DNA of 52,180 nucleotides from CAYQVO01 sp964421085 (GCA_964421085.1 CAYQVO010000024.1:1-52180), one strand, 5' to 3'. Shown: positions 8,533-17,337, numbered from the stretch's first letter. Notes: generated by a model from the sequence alone, not told the origin. Numbers and translations: made by a program.

Positions 8533-8565
8533 AGAGGGTCAGCCCCGAGCGAAGTCGAGGGGACG
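8533..8565. repeat. palindromic intergenic repeat between rpmI and rplT
   Basis: The 51-bp gap contains GTCAGCCCCGAGCGAAG followed by TCGAGGGG, an imperfect hairpin (CCCCGA pairing with TC..GGGG). The core GAGCGAAGTCGA is familiar as a dispersed short palindromic element in many bacterial genomes. It may form an attenuating stem between the two ribosomal genes. Confidence 0.5.
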
Positions 8566-8582
8566 TGGCCGAGGAGTAACAG

Positions 8583-8933
8583 ATGAGAGTAAAAAGAGGA
8601 TATATATCCCGCCGCAGGCACAACAAAGTGATGAAACGTGCCGAGGGCTTCAAAGGCAGAAGAAAGAACGTCTTCAAGTTCGCCAAGCTGGCGACTCAGA
8701 AGGCGATGCAGTTCGCATACCGTGACAGGCGGGTCCGCAAGCGTGATTTCAGAAAGCTCTGGATCGCGCGGATTAACGCGGGAGTCCGGGCATCTGGAAT
8801 GAGCTACAGCGTCTTTATTCACGGACTCAAGAAGGCAAATATCGAACTGGATCGAAAAGTGCTGGCAGATCTGGCAGTACGTGACAAGGCCGCATTCGCG
8901 GCGATTGTCGAGCGGGCGCGTCAGGCAATCTAG
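8583..8933 (+). CDS. rplT: 50S ribosomal protein L20
   Basis: 116 aa, beginning MRVKRGYISRRRHNKVMKRA, complete and of normal length. L20 binds 23S rRNA early in assembly and in many bacteria represses its own operon. The ribosome-binding site GAGGAG lies just upstream. It ends in TAG, which matters for judging the in-frame TAG of cbiM further on. Confidence 0.97.
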   Translation: MRVKRGYISRRRHNKVMKRAEGFKGRRKNVFKFAKLATQKAMQFAYRDRRVRKRDFRKLWIARINAGVRASGMSYSVFIHGLKKANIELDRKVLADLAVRDKAAFAAIVERARQAI

Positions 8934-8947
8934 AGTGTCGTGCAGGC

Positions 8948-9418
8948 ATGATCGAATACAAGGTGCTCGATGCGTCGTATCTTGAGCCTCTCATTGCGCT
9001 TGAGCGCCAGTGCCAGCAGGATCCCTGGAGCACTTCTCTTATCGCGAAAGAGCTGAAAAATTCGAGGACAACTGTCGAAGGGATGCTTATCGACGGAAAG
9101 CTCATCGCATACCTTGTTTATCAAACCGTACTTGACGAAGTGCACATCCTGAACTTCGGAGTCGGGAGGCAGCTTCGCCGTCGAGGCCTGGGAAAGACAT
9201 TCATGCTGAACGCTCTTGCTGAATTCAGAACTCAAAGGATGAGCGTTGTCATGCTCGAAGTGCGGGAGAGCAATCTTCCGGCACAGGCTCTGTATCGCTC
9301 AGTAGGTTTTGATGCTGTTGGACATCGCGAGCAGTATTACAGCAATAAAGAGAATGCGGTCCTTATGATGTTGAAGCTGGAAAAAGACGATGGAGCAGAT
9401 GAAGCGCAGAGCTTCTGA
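8948..9418 (+). CDS. rimI: ribosomal-protein-alanine N-acetyltransferase RimI-like
   Basis: 156 aa GNAT-fold acetyltransferase. The acetyl-CoA-binding motif is QLRRRGLGKTFM (about residues 77-88), followed by the RimI-type EVRESNLPAQALYRSVGF. RimI acetylates the N-terminal alanine of S18; in other genomes it often pairs with tsaD/tsaB. Here it starts 14 bases after rplT and tsaD is 6 kb downstream. Substrate is inferred from the family. Confidence 0.85.
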   Translation: MIEYKVLDASYLEPLIALERQCQQDPWSTSLIAKELKNSRTTVEGMLIDGKLIAYLVYQTVLDEVHILNFGVGRQLRRRGLGKTFMLNALAEFRTQRMSVVMLEVRESNLPAQALYRSVGFDAVGHREQYYSNKENAVLMMLKLEKDDGADEAQSF

Positions 9419-9533
9419 GAACTCCAGAAAGAATCCTCTTCCTTGTCAACAGTCAGGGGAGCAAAATTATGCTTTTTATGTGATGAATCCGCCATTCCTG
9501 CCGTCAAAATCATCATGAAGACCTTGCGTTTGT

Positions 9534-9586
9534 TTGACCTGGATCCTGGGTTGCGGTATACTTTGCGAGTGGCAGTTTCGGCCACT
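9534..9586 (+). promoter_or_regulatory. carD promoter with a hairpin at the transcript 5' end
   Basis: TTGACC, 17 bp, TATACT at 9534-9562 is the best sigma70 match in the window. Transcription would start near 9569, exactly where a perfect 6-bp stem-loop AGTGGC/GCCACT (9568-9586) begins, so the leader would carry a 5' hairpin. The 331-base gap 9419-9749 holds this promoter and about 180 bases of untranslated leader; I see no gene in it. Confidence 0.7.
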
Positions 9587-9749
9587 GCTTCAGTGCTCAC
9601 GCTCGAGAGACTTTCCTGGAGACCTTGTTGAGGAAATCTCTGAAACGATTTTTCTGAAAGGGGAATCGAGCAAACGTCCTGTGGCTCGCTGTTCCGATCG
9701 GGGAGTTCGACGCTCGGAAAAGGTGGCTGCTAATCATGGAGGAGAAACC

Positions 9750-10244
9750 TTGGCATTAGATGCTTTCAATGTTGGTGATAAGGTCGTATATCCCGGGCAC
9801 GGAGTAGGAAGAATAGAGTCGGTTATCTGCAAGAGCATAGCCGGGACAGAGCAGACATTTTTCAACATAACAATCGTCGACACCGGGATGAAAATCCTCG
9901 TGCCCCTTCCTCAGGCGAAAGCAGTCGGCCTCAGGCGCGTCATCGACAAGAAATCGATTGAAAAAGTCTACGCCATCCTGCAGGACCGCAAGACGAAGAA
10001 GATCGACACTCAGACCTGGAATCGCCGCTTCCGCGAATATAATCAGAAGATAAAGACAGGTTCCCCGTTCGAAATCGCGGAAGTGCTTCGTGATCTGTGC
10101 ATATTGAGCGCCGACAAAGAACTTTCGTTCGGCGAGAAAAAGATGTTCGAAACCGCGCAGAATCTTCTCGTTTCCGAAATCGCGGTAGCGAAATCGAAAA
10201 CGCAGGAAAAGGTGATGAGCGAGATTCAGTCTCTCTTTGCATGA
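9750..10244 (+). CDS. carD: CarD/CdnL-family transcription regulator
   Basis: 164 aa from a TTG start with an excellent GGAGGAG site eight bases before it; no ATG fits. The N-terminal RNA-polymerase-interaction domain starts FNVGDKVVYPGHGVGRIESV and is followed by a helical DNA-binding C-terminal domain. CarD proteins bind the RNA polymerase beta subunit and stabilise open complexes, especially at rRNA promoters. The stop overlaps the ispD start (ATGA), an arrangement (carD-ispD) known from many bacteria. Confidence 0.93.
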   Translation: MALDAFNVGDKVVYPGHGVGRIESVICKSIAGTEQTFFNITIVDTGMKILVPLPQAKAVGLRRVIDKKSIEKVYAILQDRKTKKIDTQTWNRRFREYNQKIKTGSPFEIAEVLRDLCILSADKELSFGEKKMFETAQNLLVSEIAVAKSKTQEKVMSEIQSLFA

Positions 10245-10945
10245 GAACCGGAATTACCGTGATCGTGCCGGCCGGCGGAGCAAGTGTCCGCTTTGGAAGC
10301 GGCAGGTCGAAGCTCCTTGAAGAGATCCTCGAAAAGCCCGTAATCCAGCATACAGTCGACCGGATAAGAAAGGTCCGGGGTGTTTCGCGCATAATCGTTC
10401 CATGTCCCCGTGACGGCAGAAGTGTATTCGAGGGAATCTTCGACACATACTCTGAAGTGCTGCTGATTGACGGAGGCAGCACGCGTCAGGAATCAGTGAA
10501 AAATGCACTGGTGAGGGCTGAAGCTGAAGGAGTTCAGGATGATGACATTGTGGCCGTCCACGACGGAGCGCGCTGCTGCATAACCCCCCTCGTGTTTGAA
10601 GCAACCGTGCGTGCAGCCCGGGAACGGGGGGCTGCCAGTGCCGGAGTTCCCCTTACAGACAGCATAAAGGAGGTAAATGAAGAGGGCGCGGTTGTCGCCT
10701 CCCTTGACCGGGAAAAACTCTGGATAGTCCAGACTCCGCAGGTGTTCAGATTCGGCCTGCTGAAAGATGCTCACAGCCGGGGGGAAACGGGCGCTACTGA
10801 TGATGCGGGCCTTGTTGAAGCCATTTCTCCGGTATTCATGGTCCGGGGCGACTACACCAACATTAAGATCACATCACGCGGTGATCTGGACGTAGCTGCT
10901 CTCGTTTTAATGAAAGGTCCGGAGAATGCCGGAGTGACTTTCTGA
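10241..10945 (+). CDS. ispD: 2-C-methyl-D-erythritol 4-phosphate cytidylyltransferase
   Basis: 234 aa. Nucleotidyltransferase start IVPAGGASVRFGSGRSKLL (loop for CTP), then the DGGSTRQESVKNAL, VHDGARCCITP and LTDSIKEV blocks diagnostic of IspD, and a C-terminal TNIKIT-x-DL. It makes CDP-methylerythritol in the MEP isoprenoid pathway. Coupled to carD by a four-base overlap; no ispF follows. Confidence 0.93.
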   Translation: MRTGITVIVPAGGASVRFGSGRSKLLEEILEKPVIQHTVDRIRKVRGVSRIIVPCPRDGRSVFEGIFDTYSEVLLIDGGSTRQESVKNALVRAEAEGVQDDDIVAVHDGARCCITPLVFEATVRAARERGAASAGVPLTDSIKEVNEEGAVVASLDREKLWIVQTPQVFRFGLLKDAHSRGETGATDDAGLVEAISPVFMVRGDYTNIKITSRGDLDVAALVLMKGPENAGVTF

Positions 10946-10946
10946 A

Positions 10947-11723
10947 TTAAACGGCGATCTCCAGCCCGTCATAAGCAAGAAAAATACCGTCGGGGAGTTC
11001 TGCGTTCACGATGTCATGATCGACGGTGTGAGTAAGATGCGTAAGATATGTGATCTTTGCTCCGAGTTCGCGCGCAACAGCTGCAGCTTCAGGAATCGTA
11101 AAATGCGTCTGATGCCGGGGTTCATACCGCAGACCATCCAGCATAAGGACATCGAGACCGCGAAGCATATCCATTGATGCTGGAGGAATTCTGTTGCAGT
11201 CAGTGGCATATGCGAAGTTTCCGAACCGGAAACCTGTGACAGGCATCTGGCCGTGAAATACGGTAAGGGGAAGAATCCTGATATCTGCCGCTGTAAATTC
11301 GATTCCATCGTGAATCTCCAGCAGCTCCAGCTGCGGAAGGGCCCCGCCTTCGTAATTCTCATCAGGTTCGAATATGTAATGGAACCGGTGAGTGATCACG
11401 TCGAGAGTCGGAGCAGTGGCATAAACGGGGACAGGGAGACCCGCAGGAAAATTGAAGCTGCGGATATCGTCGAGTCCGAAAATATGATCTGCGTGAGAGT
11501 GGGTCAAAAGAACCGCATCCAGCCGCTTAATTTTGAAAGTCAGTGCCTGAATGCGGAGGTCAGGAGAAGTGTCGACAAGAATATTGGCGCCCCGATCGGT
11601 AGAAACAAGGATGGAAGATCTGTTCCGGAAATTCCGGGGGTTTTCCGACGTGCAGATGCCGCATTCACATGCCGGCACAGGTACTCCAGTCGAAGTCCCT
11701 GAGCCGAGTACCGTAATTTTCAT
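10947..11723 (-). CDS. metallo-beta-lactamase-fold hydrolase, PhnP-like
   Basis: 258 aa from the ATG at 11723. GSGTSTGVPVPACECGICTS contains the extra Cys cluster typical of PhnP-type enzymes (structural zinc), and HSHADHIFGLDD is the HxHxDH catalytic metal site; later ligands include the H of LTVFHGQMPVTG, TDCN and LTHLTHTVDHD. PhnP cleaves cyclic phosphodiesters such as 5-phosphoribosyl 1,2-cyclic phosphate. No phn genes are near, so the substrate is open. Convergent with ispD, two bases apart. Confidence 0.85.
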   Translation of the reverse strand: MKITVLGSGTSTGVPVPACECGICTSENPRNFRNRSSILVSTDRGANILVDTSPDLRIQALTFKIKRLDAVLLTHSHADHIFGLDDIRSFNFPAGLPVPVYATAPTLDVITHRFHYIFEPDENYEGGALPQLELLEIHDGIEFTAADIRILPLTVFHGQMPVTGFRFGNFAYATDCNRIPPASMDMLRGLDVLMLDGLRYEPRHQTHFTIPEAAAVARELGAKITYLTHLTHTVDHDIVNAELPDGIFLAYDGLEIAV

Positions 11724-11855
11724 TCCTTTAATATCGCCTGAACACTGGAAGAAGAAAAGCGGGAATGCCCGGGAAATCCGGGACTTTCGTTGCATGCTGG
11801 TCCGGCAAGTGCTAATTGTTTACGATGCATCTGAAGACTCTTCGAAGGAGCGCAC

Positions 11856-12278
11856 ATGGAAGATAAACCGGATGAAAAAGGTTTCAAGGTTTCCGACAAA
11901 CGGCGATTCACCTCAGAGGGCCAGAAACGTGACGAAGGCGAATCGCCCGGGGAGAAGCACGCCGAAACAGGAGCTGGTTCCGGGCCGGATTTCGAATTGA
12001 AGCCGGAAAAAGGGGAGGAGCATGCGGCGCATGAGATCACTTTCAGTTCTTTTGTCGTGTCGCTCGGTACGCAGGCTCTGATGCAGCTCGGTGAGATTCC
12101 GCCGCCGCCCGGGGTCAGCATCGGAACAGACAAAGTGGCGGCAAGGCAGTCGATTGATCTTCTTTTGATGCTGCGTGACAAGACAAAGGGAAATCTCGAT
12201 CAGTCCGAGGAAGATCTTCTCGAAGAAGTTCTTCACAGCGCGCAGATCAGCTTTGTGCGCCAGGCAACGCGGAAATGA
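11856..12278 (+). CDS. DUF1844 domain protein
   Basis: 140 aa. An acidic, disordered N-terminal half is followed by the compact DUF1844 core (about residues 62-136: FSSFVVSLGTQALMQLGEIP ... SIDLLLMLRDKTKGNLDQSEEDLLEEVL). The family is of unknown function and is common in Acidobacteria, deltaproteobacteria and related diderms. GAAGGAG precedes the ATG. It lies 24 bases upstream of the htrA gene and is probably co-transcribed. Confidence 0.85.
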   Translation: MEDKPDEKGFKVSDKRRFTSEGQKRDEGESPGEKHAETGAGSGPDFELKPEKGEEHAAHEITFSSFVVSLGTQALMQLGEIPPPPGVSIGTDKVAARQSIDLLLMLRDKTKGNLDQSEEDLLEEVLHSAQISFVRQATRK

Positions 12279-12302
12279 ATTAAAGCGAAGGAGTTTTGGA
12301 AT

Positions 12303-13763
12303 ATGATGACGAAGCGCCGGCTGGCAGCCGTACAGGCAGTTGTGATTTTGATTTGTGCCTTATCTGCTGCCGCACAGTCCCCGGTCACCCCTGAACCTTC
12401 GCTGTACAGAGAGGGAGCTCCTCATATAAAGGAGCAGAAAACCGCCCCGCATCAGATGCCGGATTTCATAGAGCTGGCAAAAGTCGTCAGCCCGTCAGTC
12501 GCCAACATTTCAGTCGAAGGTGCTGCTGAAGCTGAGGAGGATGATGACGGCGCCCTGCCGTTCCCCTTCAAGCAGCCGCAGGAGCCGCCTGCACGCTCGA
12601 CTGGATCGGGGTTCATAATCAGTTCTGACGGACTTATCACTACGAGCAATCATGTTGTCGACAAAGCAGAGCGTATCGTTGTCAGGCTTCTCGACGACAG
12701 GAATGAGTACACGGCTACCGTCATCGGCAAAGATCCAAAAACCGATATCGCGCTTTTAAAAATCGACGTGGGGCGGCCGCTTCCAGCTGTGTTTCTCGGA
12801 GATTCCGACAAGGTTGAAGTCGGTGAGTGGGTGATGGCAATTGGAAACCAGTTTGAACTTGGACAGACCATCACAGTTGGAATCGTTTCTGCGAGATCCC
12901 GCCGGGTGCCTTCTACAGGCGGAAGCCCGTACGATGTCTACATCCAGACAGACGCTTCCATTAATCCCGGCAGTTCCGGCGGTCCCCTTGTAAACAGCAA
13001 AGGGCAGGTAATAGGGGTAAATACGGCCATATTCACCCCGAGCCGTCGAAGCATGAATGAAACAGGTTTCAATATCGGAATAGGATTTGCCGTTCCGGTA
13101 AACACGGTCAAAAGGGTGCTGCCTGAGCTCAAGAACAAGGGAAAGATCACGCGGGGCCTTCTCGGTGTAATCATCCAGCAGGTGGACGCGGATGTCGCTC
13201 AAGTCCTCGGGCTGTCCGCTGCCGAGGGCGCTCTGGTTGCCGATGTCGTGGCCGACAGCCCCGCAAAGCGGGCCGGATTCAGGAGAAAAGACATCATCAC
13301 AAAATTCAACGGAAAGAAGATTGAAGACTACAATCAGCTTCCAATGCTTGTCGCCGATACTCCGGTCGGCACAACAGTCGATCTTGAAGTAATACGCGAT
13401 GGAAAGCCGATGAACCTCAAGGTGGTAATTGAGGAACTCAAAGATGAGCAGGTTGCAAAGAAAGAGGAGTTCACCGCGATCGAAGAGATCGGGCTTTCAC
13501 TCACTGAAAAGGGCATCCGCGTGCATACGAAGGAAGGAGTCGAATCAGGAAAGAAAGTGACTGTCTCAAGGATTCTGCCGGGATCGGTGGCGGAAAAGGC
13601 CGGCTTCATGATGAAAGATCGTCTGCTGGAGCTTTCCGGAACAAAGGTGACGAGTGCCGGGCAGGTCAAGGAGTTCTTCAAGGCATTGCCGAAGGACAAA
13701 CCAATCCTGATTCTTGTCCAAAGGAAGAAGGGAACCAGGTTTTTGACTCTTCGACTCAACTAA
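12303..13763 (+). CDS. degP: periplasmic serine protease of the DegP/HtrA (Do) family
   Basis: 486 aa: signal peptide (to about residue 25), trypsin-like domain and two PDZ domains (about 278-375 and 400-485). The catalytic triad is visible as H117 in TSNHVV, D148 in KTDIALL and S225 in NPGSSGGPL. The protein refolds or degrades damaged envelope proteins. An ECF sigma factor gene follows after a 213-bp gap, as in envelope-stress regulons, although no anti-sigma factor is next to it. Confidence 0.93.
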   Translation: MMTKRRLAAVQAVVILICALSAAAQSPVTPEPSLYREGAPHIKEQKTAPHQMPDFIELAKVVSPSVANISVEGAAEAEEDDDGALPFPFKQPQEPPARSTGSGFIISSDGLITTSNHVVDKAERIVVRLLDDRNEYTATVIGKDPKTDIALLKIDVGRPLPAVFLGDSDKVEVGEWVMAIGNQFELGQTITVGIVSARSRRVPSTGGSPYDVYIQTDASINPGSSGGPLVNSKGQVIGVNTAIFTPSRRSMNETGFNIGIGFAVPVNTVKRVLPELKNKGKITRGLLGVIIQQVDADVAQVLGLSAAEGALVADVVADSPAKRAGFRRKDIITKFNGKKIEDYNQLPMLVADTPVGTTVDLEVIRDGKPMNLKVVIEELKDEQVAKKEEFTAIEEIGLSLTEKGIRVHTKEGVESGKKVTVSRILPGSVAEKAGFMMKDRLLELSGTKVTSAGQVKEFFKALPKDKPILILVQRKKGTRFLTLRLN

Positions 13764-13976
13764 CAGTCGGTTCTTTGACAAAGGACGCTCGCGGGGCCGC
13801 TCCAGGAGATTCAATTAATCAACTGATTTCATTCAGCATGGTGTCTTGAAACAGATCAGGTGCGCCTGCCGGCGGCTTTATAACACCGTGTATCTATTGA
13901 GGCATAGGCAGCGTGACTCCCTGGCAAGCTTTTCGCAACAGTGATCAGGCGGAAAGGGAGAGAAAGGAGGTTTTAT

Positions 13977-14603
13977 ATGGAACGGAAGCGAACTGATCCC
14001 GAACTGGTCGCAGGGTGCAGGAACGGCGAAGAAGAATGCTTCGAGGAGATAATCAACCGGTACGGTCAGAAGGCGTATCACCTTGCATACAGGCTTACTC
14101 GAAACGAGGACGATGCGGAAGAAGTTCTCCAGGATGTATTCGTCACAGTATTCCGCAAAATAAGAGGCTTCGAAGGAAAGTCGACGTTTTCAAGCTGGCT
14201 CTACAGAGTCACAGTCAACAGTGCGTTAATGAAGCTCAGGAAACGCCGGCAGGATCAAAGTGTCCTGCTCGAAGATACCCTGCCCGAATTTGAGAACTCG
14301 CTCTTTGTCCGGAGTCATGTGGGCACGGAGGGAGAGCACAATACGATGAGAAAGGAAGTTCTGGACATGCTTTCTTCAGCAATTGAAGAACTTCCGGCCG
14401 AGTACAGACCGGTTTTTATCCTCAGAGATGTGGATGGACTCTCGAGCCGTGAGGTTGGCCGCGCGCTCAACATCAGTATCCCGGCGGTCAAATCAAGACT
14501 TCATCGATCAAGGCTTCTGCTCAGGAGGCGTTTGATGCCTTTTTACAGGGAATACAGGACTGCGGCCGAAGGAGAGGACAGGCGAAGAGCGGTGAATTCG
14601 TAA
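13977..14603 (+). CDS. RNA polymerase ECF-type sigma factor (RpoE-like)
   Basis: 208 aa from the ATG at 13977, with AGGAGG seven bases upstream. Region 2 (NRYGQKAYHLAYRLTRNEDDAEEVLQDVFVTVFRKI) and region 4 (AIEELPAEYRPVFILRDVDGLSSREVGRALNISIPAVKSRLHRSRLLLR) are both complete, joined by a slightly long linker. No zinc-finger or membrane anti-sigma factor is encoded next to it; the following gene is a cytochrome. The 213-bp gap before it contains no convincing promoter that I can find. Confidence 0.92.
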   Translation: MERKRTDPELVAGCRNGEEECFEEIINRYGQKAYHLAYRLTRNEDDAEEVLQDVFVTVFRKIRGFEGKSTFSSWLYRVTVNSALMKLRKRRQDQSVLLEDTLPEFENSLFVRSHVGTEGEHNTMRKEVLDMLSSAIEELPAEYRPVFILRDVDGLSSREVGRALNISIPAVKSRLHRSRLLLRRRLMPFYREYRTAAEGEDRRRAVNS

Positions 14604-14606
14604 CCC

Positions 14607-14636
14607 TTGCCTTTCCCCCGGACCGGAAGTTACTAT
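14607..14636 (+). promoter_or_regulatory. promoter placing the cytochrome start codon at +1
   Basis: TTGCCT, 18 bp, TACTAT. The -10 ends seven bases before the ATG at 14643, and that ATG has no Shine-Dalgarno sequence, so a leaderless mRNA is predicted. Inference from spacing only. Confidence 0.45.
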
Positions 14637-14642
14637 TTCCGC

Positions 14643-15503
14643 ATGAAGAAGCTCCTGCTTTGCCTGATTTCTCTTGCGATCCTCGGATGTTCAGAGGAAA
14701 AACCGCCTGTTCTTCGCCAGGTCGAAGGCGAGATGTACTCGAAGCGCGGGGAAATGCTCGTCAAAGGACTCGCGGCCTGCGGGTATTGTCATGGACAGAC
14801 ATCCTCACCTGAAGCTCCCCTTACTGGCGGGCGCGCTGTCATTGATCGCTATGGTGAAGTGAACGCGCCGAACATTACGGCGTCGAAAACAGGTATCGCC
14901 GGCTGGACTACAACTGACATCATGCAGGGTGTCCGCAACTCTGTTGACCGCGACGAAAACGATCTTTCTCAGGATGTGCACCGGGGATATCTCTGGATGG
15001 CTGATGAAGACCTTCTCAGCATTGTTGGATATCTGCGGTCTCTGCAGCCTTTCGAAAACGAAGTCGATCGCCGGCATGTCTCATTCATTTCGAGGAATAC
15101 AACCGGATTCTGGGAGACAAGAAAGAAAGTGAGTGGAGTGGTCCCTCCAGTACCCCGGCGCGAACGCGCGGCGTACGGCGGCTACCTTGTGGATCATGTC
15201 GCCCAGTGCGGTTTCTGCCACAATTCGCCGTCGACGCTACTCAGCGGAGAAGGCTACCTTGCGGGCGGCAAGCGTACTGTCGCCGGTGATGAGGAAAAGG
15301 CCGGACCCGCTCTCGATGGTTCGCCGGTATCGGCCATTGCTTCATGGGGCGAAGGCAATATTGTTCAGTATCTCAAGACGGGAATAACGCCGGCTGGAAA
15401 GCAGGTGGATCCGCGGTTCTGTCCGACGAATTTTTATCGAAACGCAGGCGACGCGGATCTCGGTGCCGTCGCTGCGTATCTGAAAACGGTTCCAGCTCCC
15501 TGA
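14643..15503 (+). CDS. di-haem cytochrome c lipoprotein
   Basis: 286 aa. Lipobox LAILGCSE (Cys16) predicts a lipid anchor on the periplasmic side. Two c-type haem sites: CGYCH at 46-50 and CGFCH at 189-193, each in a domain of about 130 residues, so the protein is an internal duplication. The usual distal Met region of the first domain is present (YLWMADEDLLSIVGYL); in the second, the corresponding segment reads DPRFCPTNFY with no Met, so the second haem may have another sixth ligand. An electron carrier, partner unknown. Overlaps tsaD by one base. Confidence 0.85.
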   Translation: MKKLLLCLISLAILGCSEEKPPVLRQVEGEMYSKRGEMLVKGLAACGYCHGQTSSPEAPLTGGRAVIDRYGEVNAPNITASKTGIAGWTTTDIMQGVRNSVDRDENDLSQDVHRGYLWMADEDLLSIVGYLRSLQPFENEVDRRHVSFISRNTTGFWETRKKVSGVVPPVPRRERAAYGGYLVDHVAQCGFCHNSPSTLLSGEGYLAGGKRTVAGDEEKAGPALDGSPVSAIASWGEGNIVQYLKTGITPAGKQVDPRFCPTNFYRNAGDADLGAVAAYLKTVPAP

Positions 15504-16513
15504 TGCGGATTCTTGGTATTGAAACAAGCTGTGACGAAACAGGAGTTGCGCTGCTTGATTATGACGGCACGAAGTGCACGGTTGCGGCTGAGGAAGTTTC
15601 ATCTCAGGTCCGGCTTCATGAGGCATATGGGGGTGTAGTTCCCGAACTTGCGTCGCGGGAACATCTTTCGAACCTCCCGGTTATATTCGATCAAATCATG
15701 ACCGGCAGGCGTGAGAGTGTCGATCTCATATGCGTGACACAGGGGCCGGGACTCAAAGGATGCCTGCTTGTAGGCGTGTGCTTTGCGAAGGGATTGTCGG
15801 CTGCCGGGGGGATTCCACTCTGTGGAGTGAACCATATCGAGGGGCACCTTCTTTCGCCGCGGTTTGAGCATCCTGAGCTGGGCCTCCCGTATCTTGGTCT
15901 TGTCGTCTCCGGGGGGCACACAGAAATAATTGTCGTCGAAGGAGCCGGGAAGTATTCGTGTTTCGCAAGAACCACTGATGATGCTGCAGGCGAGGCGTTC
16001 GACAAAGCCGCCGCCCTTCTTGATCTGCCCTATCCTGGAGGGCCCGCTCTTGCGGCGCTTGCAGCCGGGGTGAGGAACGATGCTTTCACGCTTCCCAAAG
16101 TCATGCGGGAAGCTGAAGGGTTCAGTTTTTCCGGCTTGAAAACCGCGATTTCCCTCCTCGTGAAGAAAAATGAAGAGAGTATGAGGCGCGATCCGAAGAT
16201 AAAGGCGAAGCTTGCGGCGGCGGTGCAGGACTCGATAATCGACGCAATCCAGTTCAAGGTTAAAGGAGCTGTGAGAGCGACGGGTATTCACACGCTTTCT
16301 GTCTCAGGCGGGGTCGCTGCAAATACTGCGCTCAGAGAATCTCTTCGGAAGATCCCGGGTATTGATGTCTATTTTCCCCCTCCTCAATACTGCACTGACA
16401 ATGGAGTGATGATTGCCTTTGCCGGACTCCAGCGCTTTCTGGCGGGTGCCCCGATTCACGATTCTCTCGAGATCCACAGTCGCTGGCCCGTGGAGGAGAT
16501 GTCGCTCAAGTGA
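15503..16513 (+). CDS. tsaD: tRNA N6-adenosine threonylcarbamoyltransferase
   Basis: 336 aa, normal length. Kae1/TsaD motifs: MRILGIETSCDETGVAL at the N-terminus, the iron-binding HIEGHLLSPRFE (two His), VVSGGHTEI and a C-terminal YCTDNGVMIA with the metal-binding Asp. With TsaB, TsaE and TsaC it makes t6A37 of ANN-decoding tRNAs. The start overlaps the cytochrome stop by one base (TGATG); the stop overlaps rsmA by four. The essential gene may therefore depend on transcription through the cytochrome gene. Confidence 0.96.
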   Translation: MRILGIETSCDETGVALLDYDGTKCTVAAEEVSSQVRLHEAYGGVVPELASREHLSNLPVIFDQIMTGRRESVDLICVTQGPGLKGCLLVGVCFAKGLSAAGGIPLCGVNHIEGHLLSPRFEHPELGLPYLGLVVSGGHTEIIVVEGAGKYSCFARTTDDAAGEAFDKAAALLDLPYPGGPALAALAAGVRNDAFTLPKVMREAEGFSFSGLKTAISLLVKKNEESMRRDPKIKAKLAAAVQDSIIDAIQFKVKGAVRATGIHTLSVSGGVAANTALRESLRKIPGIDVYFPPPQYCTDNGVMIAFAGLQRFLAGAPIHDSLEIHSRWPVEEMSLK

Positions 16514-17337
16514 CACGGGTGAAGCAGACTCTTCGTGATTTGAACGTCGCGCCCCGTAAAGAACGGGGTCAGAACTTCGTCATTGATCCAGGTGTCATTC
16601 AGGAGATCCTCGCTTTCGCCTCCCCGGGCGCGGATGAGGAGATCGTCGAGATCGGTCCGGGGCTTGGCGCTCTGACAGAACGGCTCCGGGAAAACGCTTC
16701 TTCGCCCATTACTGTAATCGAGATCGAACGCGCTTTCTGTGAGGAACTTTCCGCACGGTTTCCGGAGATCAGAGTGATGTGTGAAGATGTAAGAAGAGTC
16801 GATCTGGCGTCACTCGGGACGAATCTGACGATATTCGGAAATCTTCCCTATTCTTATTCCACAGATATCGTTTTCCATCTGGTGTCCCATGCATCCAGTC
16901 TCCGCCGTGCTGTCCTTCTTCTGCAGCGCGAGTTCGTTGAAAGGATGGCGGCAGACCCCGGGAGCCGAACTTATGGCGCCCTCTCAATCGGATGTCAACT
17001 GTGGGCAGATATAAACGAGGGTCCTGTTGTGAGCGGAACCTCGTTTCATCCGCCTGCGCACGTGGACTCACGGCTTGTTGAACTGCGCTTCTTTGACAGC
17101 CCGCGATGTCATGTCGAGGATCAGCGCTGGTTCAGAAGCGTGGTGCGGGCCGCCTTTTCAGAGAGACGAAAAATGCTTTCGAACAGCATCAAAGGACTTT
17201 TGAGAATAGACGCGGCAGAAGCGCGCCATATGCTTGAAGCAGCAGGGATTGACCCCGCAAGGCGTGCTGAAACTCTCTCAGTTGAAGAATTTGCCCGTTT
17301 GAGCAATGCTTTGAAGAGCCGCGCAGAGCAGCAATAA
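16510..17337 (+). CDS. rsmA: 16S rRNA dimethyladenosine transferase RsmA (KsgA)
   Basis: 275 aa with a GTG start overlapping tsaD by four bases. Class I methyltransferase fold: RGQNFVIDPGVI, SAM motif VEIGPGLGALTERL and the catalytic FGNLPYSYST (NLPY). It dimethylates two adjacent adenosines near the 3' end of 16S rRNA. C-terminal region SERRKMLSNSIKGLL is typical of the family. Confidence 0.95.
   Translation: MTRVKQTLRDLNVAPRKERGQNFVIDPGVIQEILAFASPGADEEIVEIGPGLGALTERLRENASSPITVIEIERAFCEELSARFPEIRVMCEDVRRVDLASLGTNLTIFGNLPYSYSTDIVFHLVSHASSLRRAVLLLQREFVERMAADPGSRTYGALSIGCQLWADINEGPVVSGTSFHPPAHVDSRLVELRFFDSPRCHVEDQRWFRSVVRAAFSERRKMLSNSIKGLLRIDAAEARHMLEAAGIDPARRAETLSVEEFARLSNALKSRAEQQ

Noticed and set aside
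13764..13976. Promoter before the ECF sigma gene (TTGAAA and TATAAC)
   Set aside because: The two boxes are 27 bases apart, too far for one sigma70 promoter.
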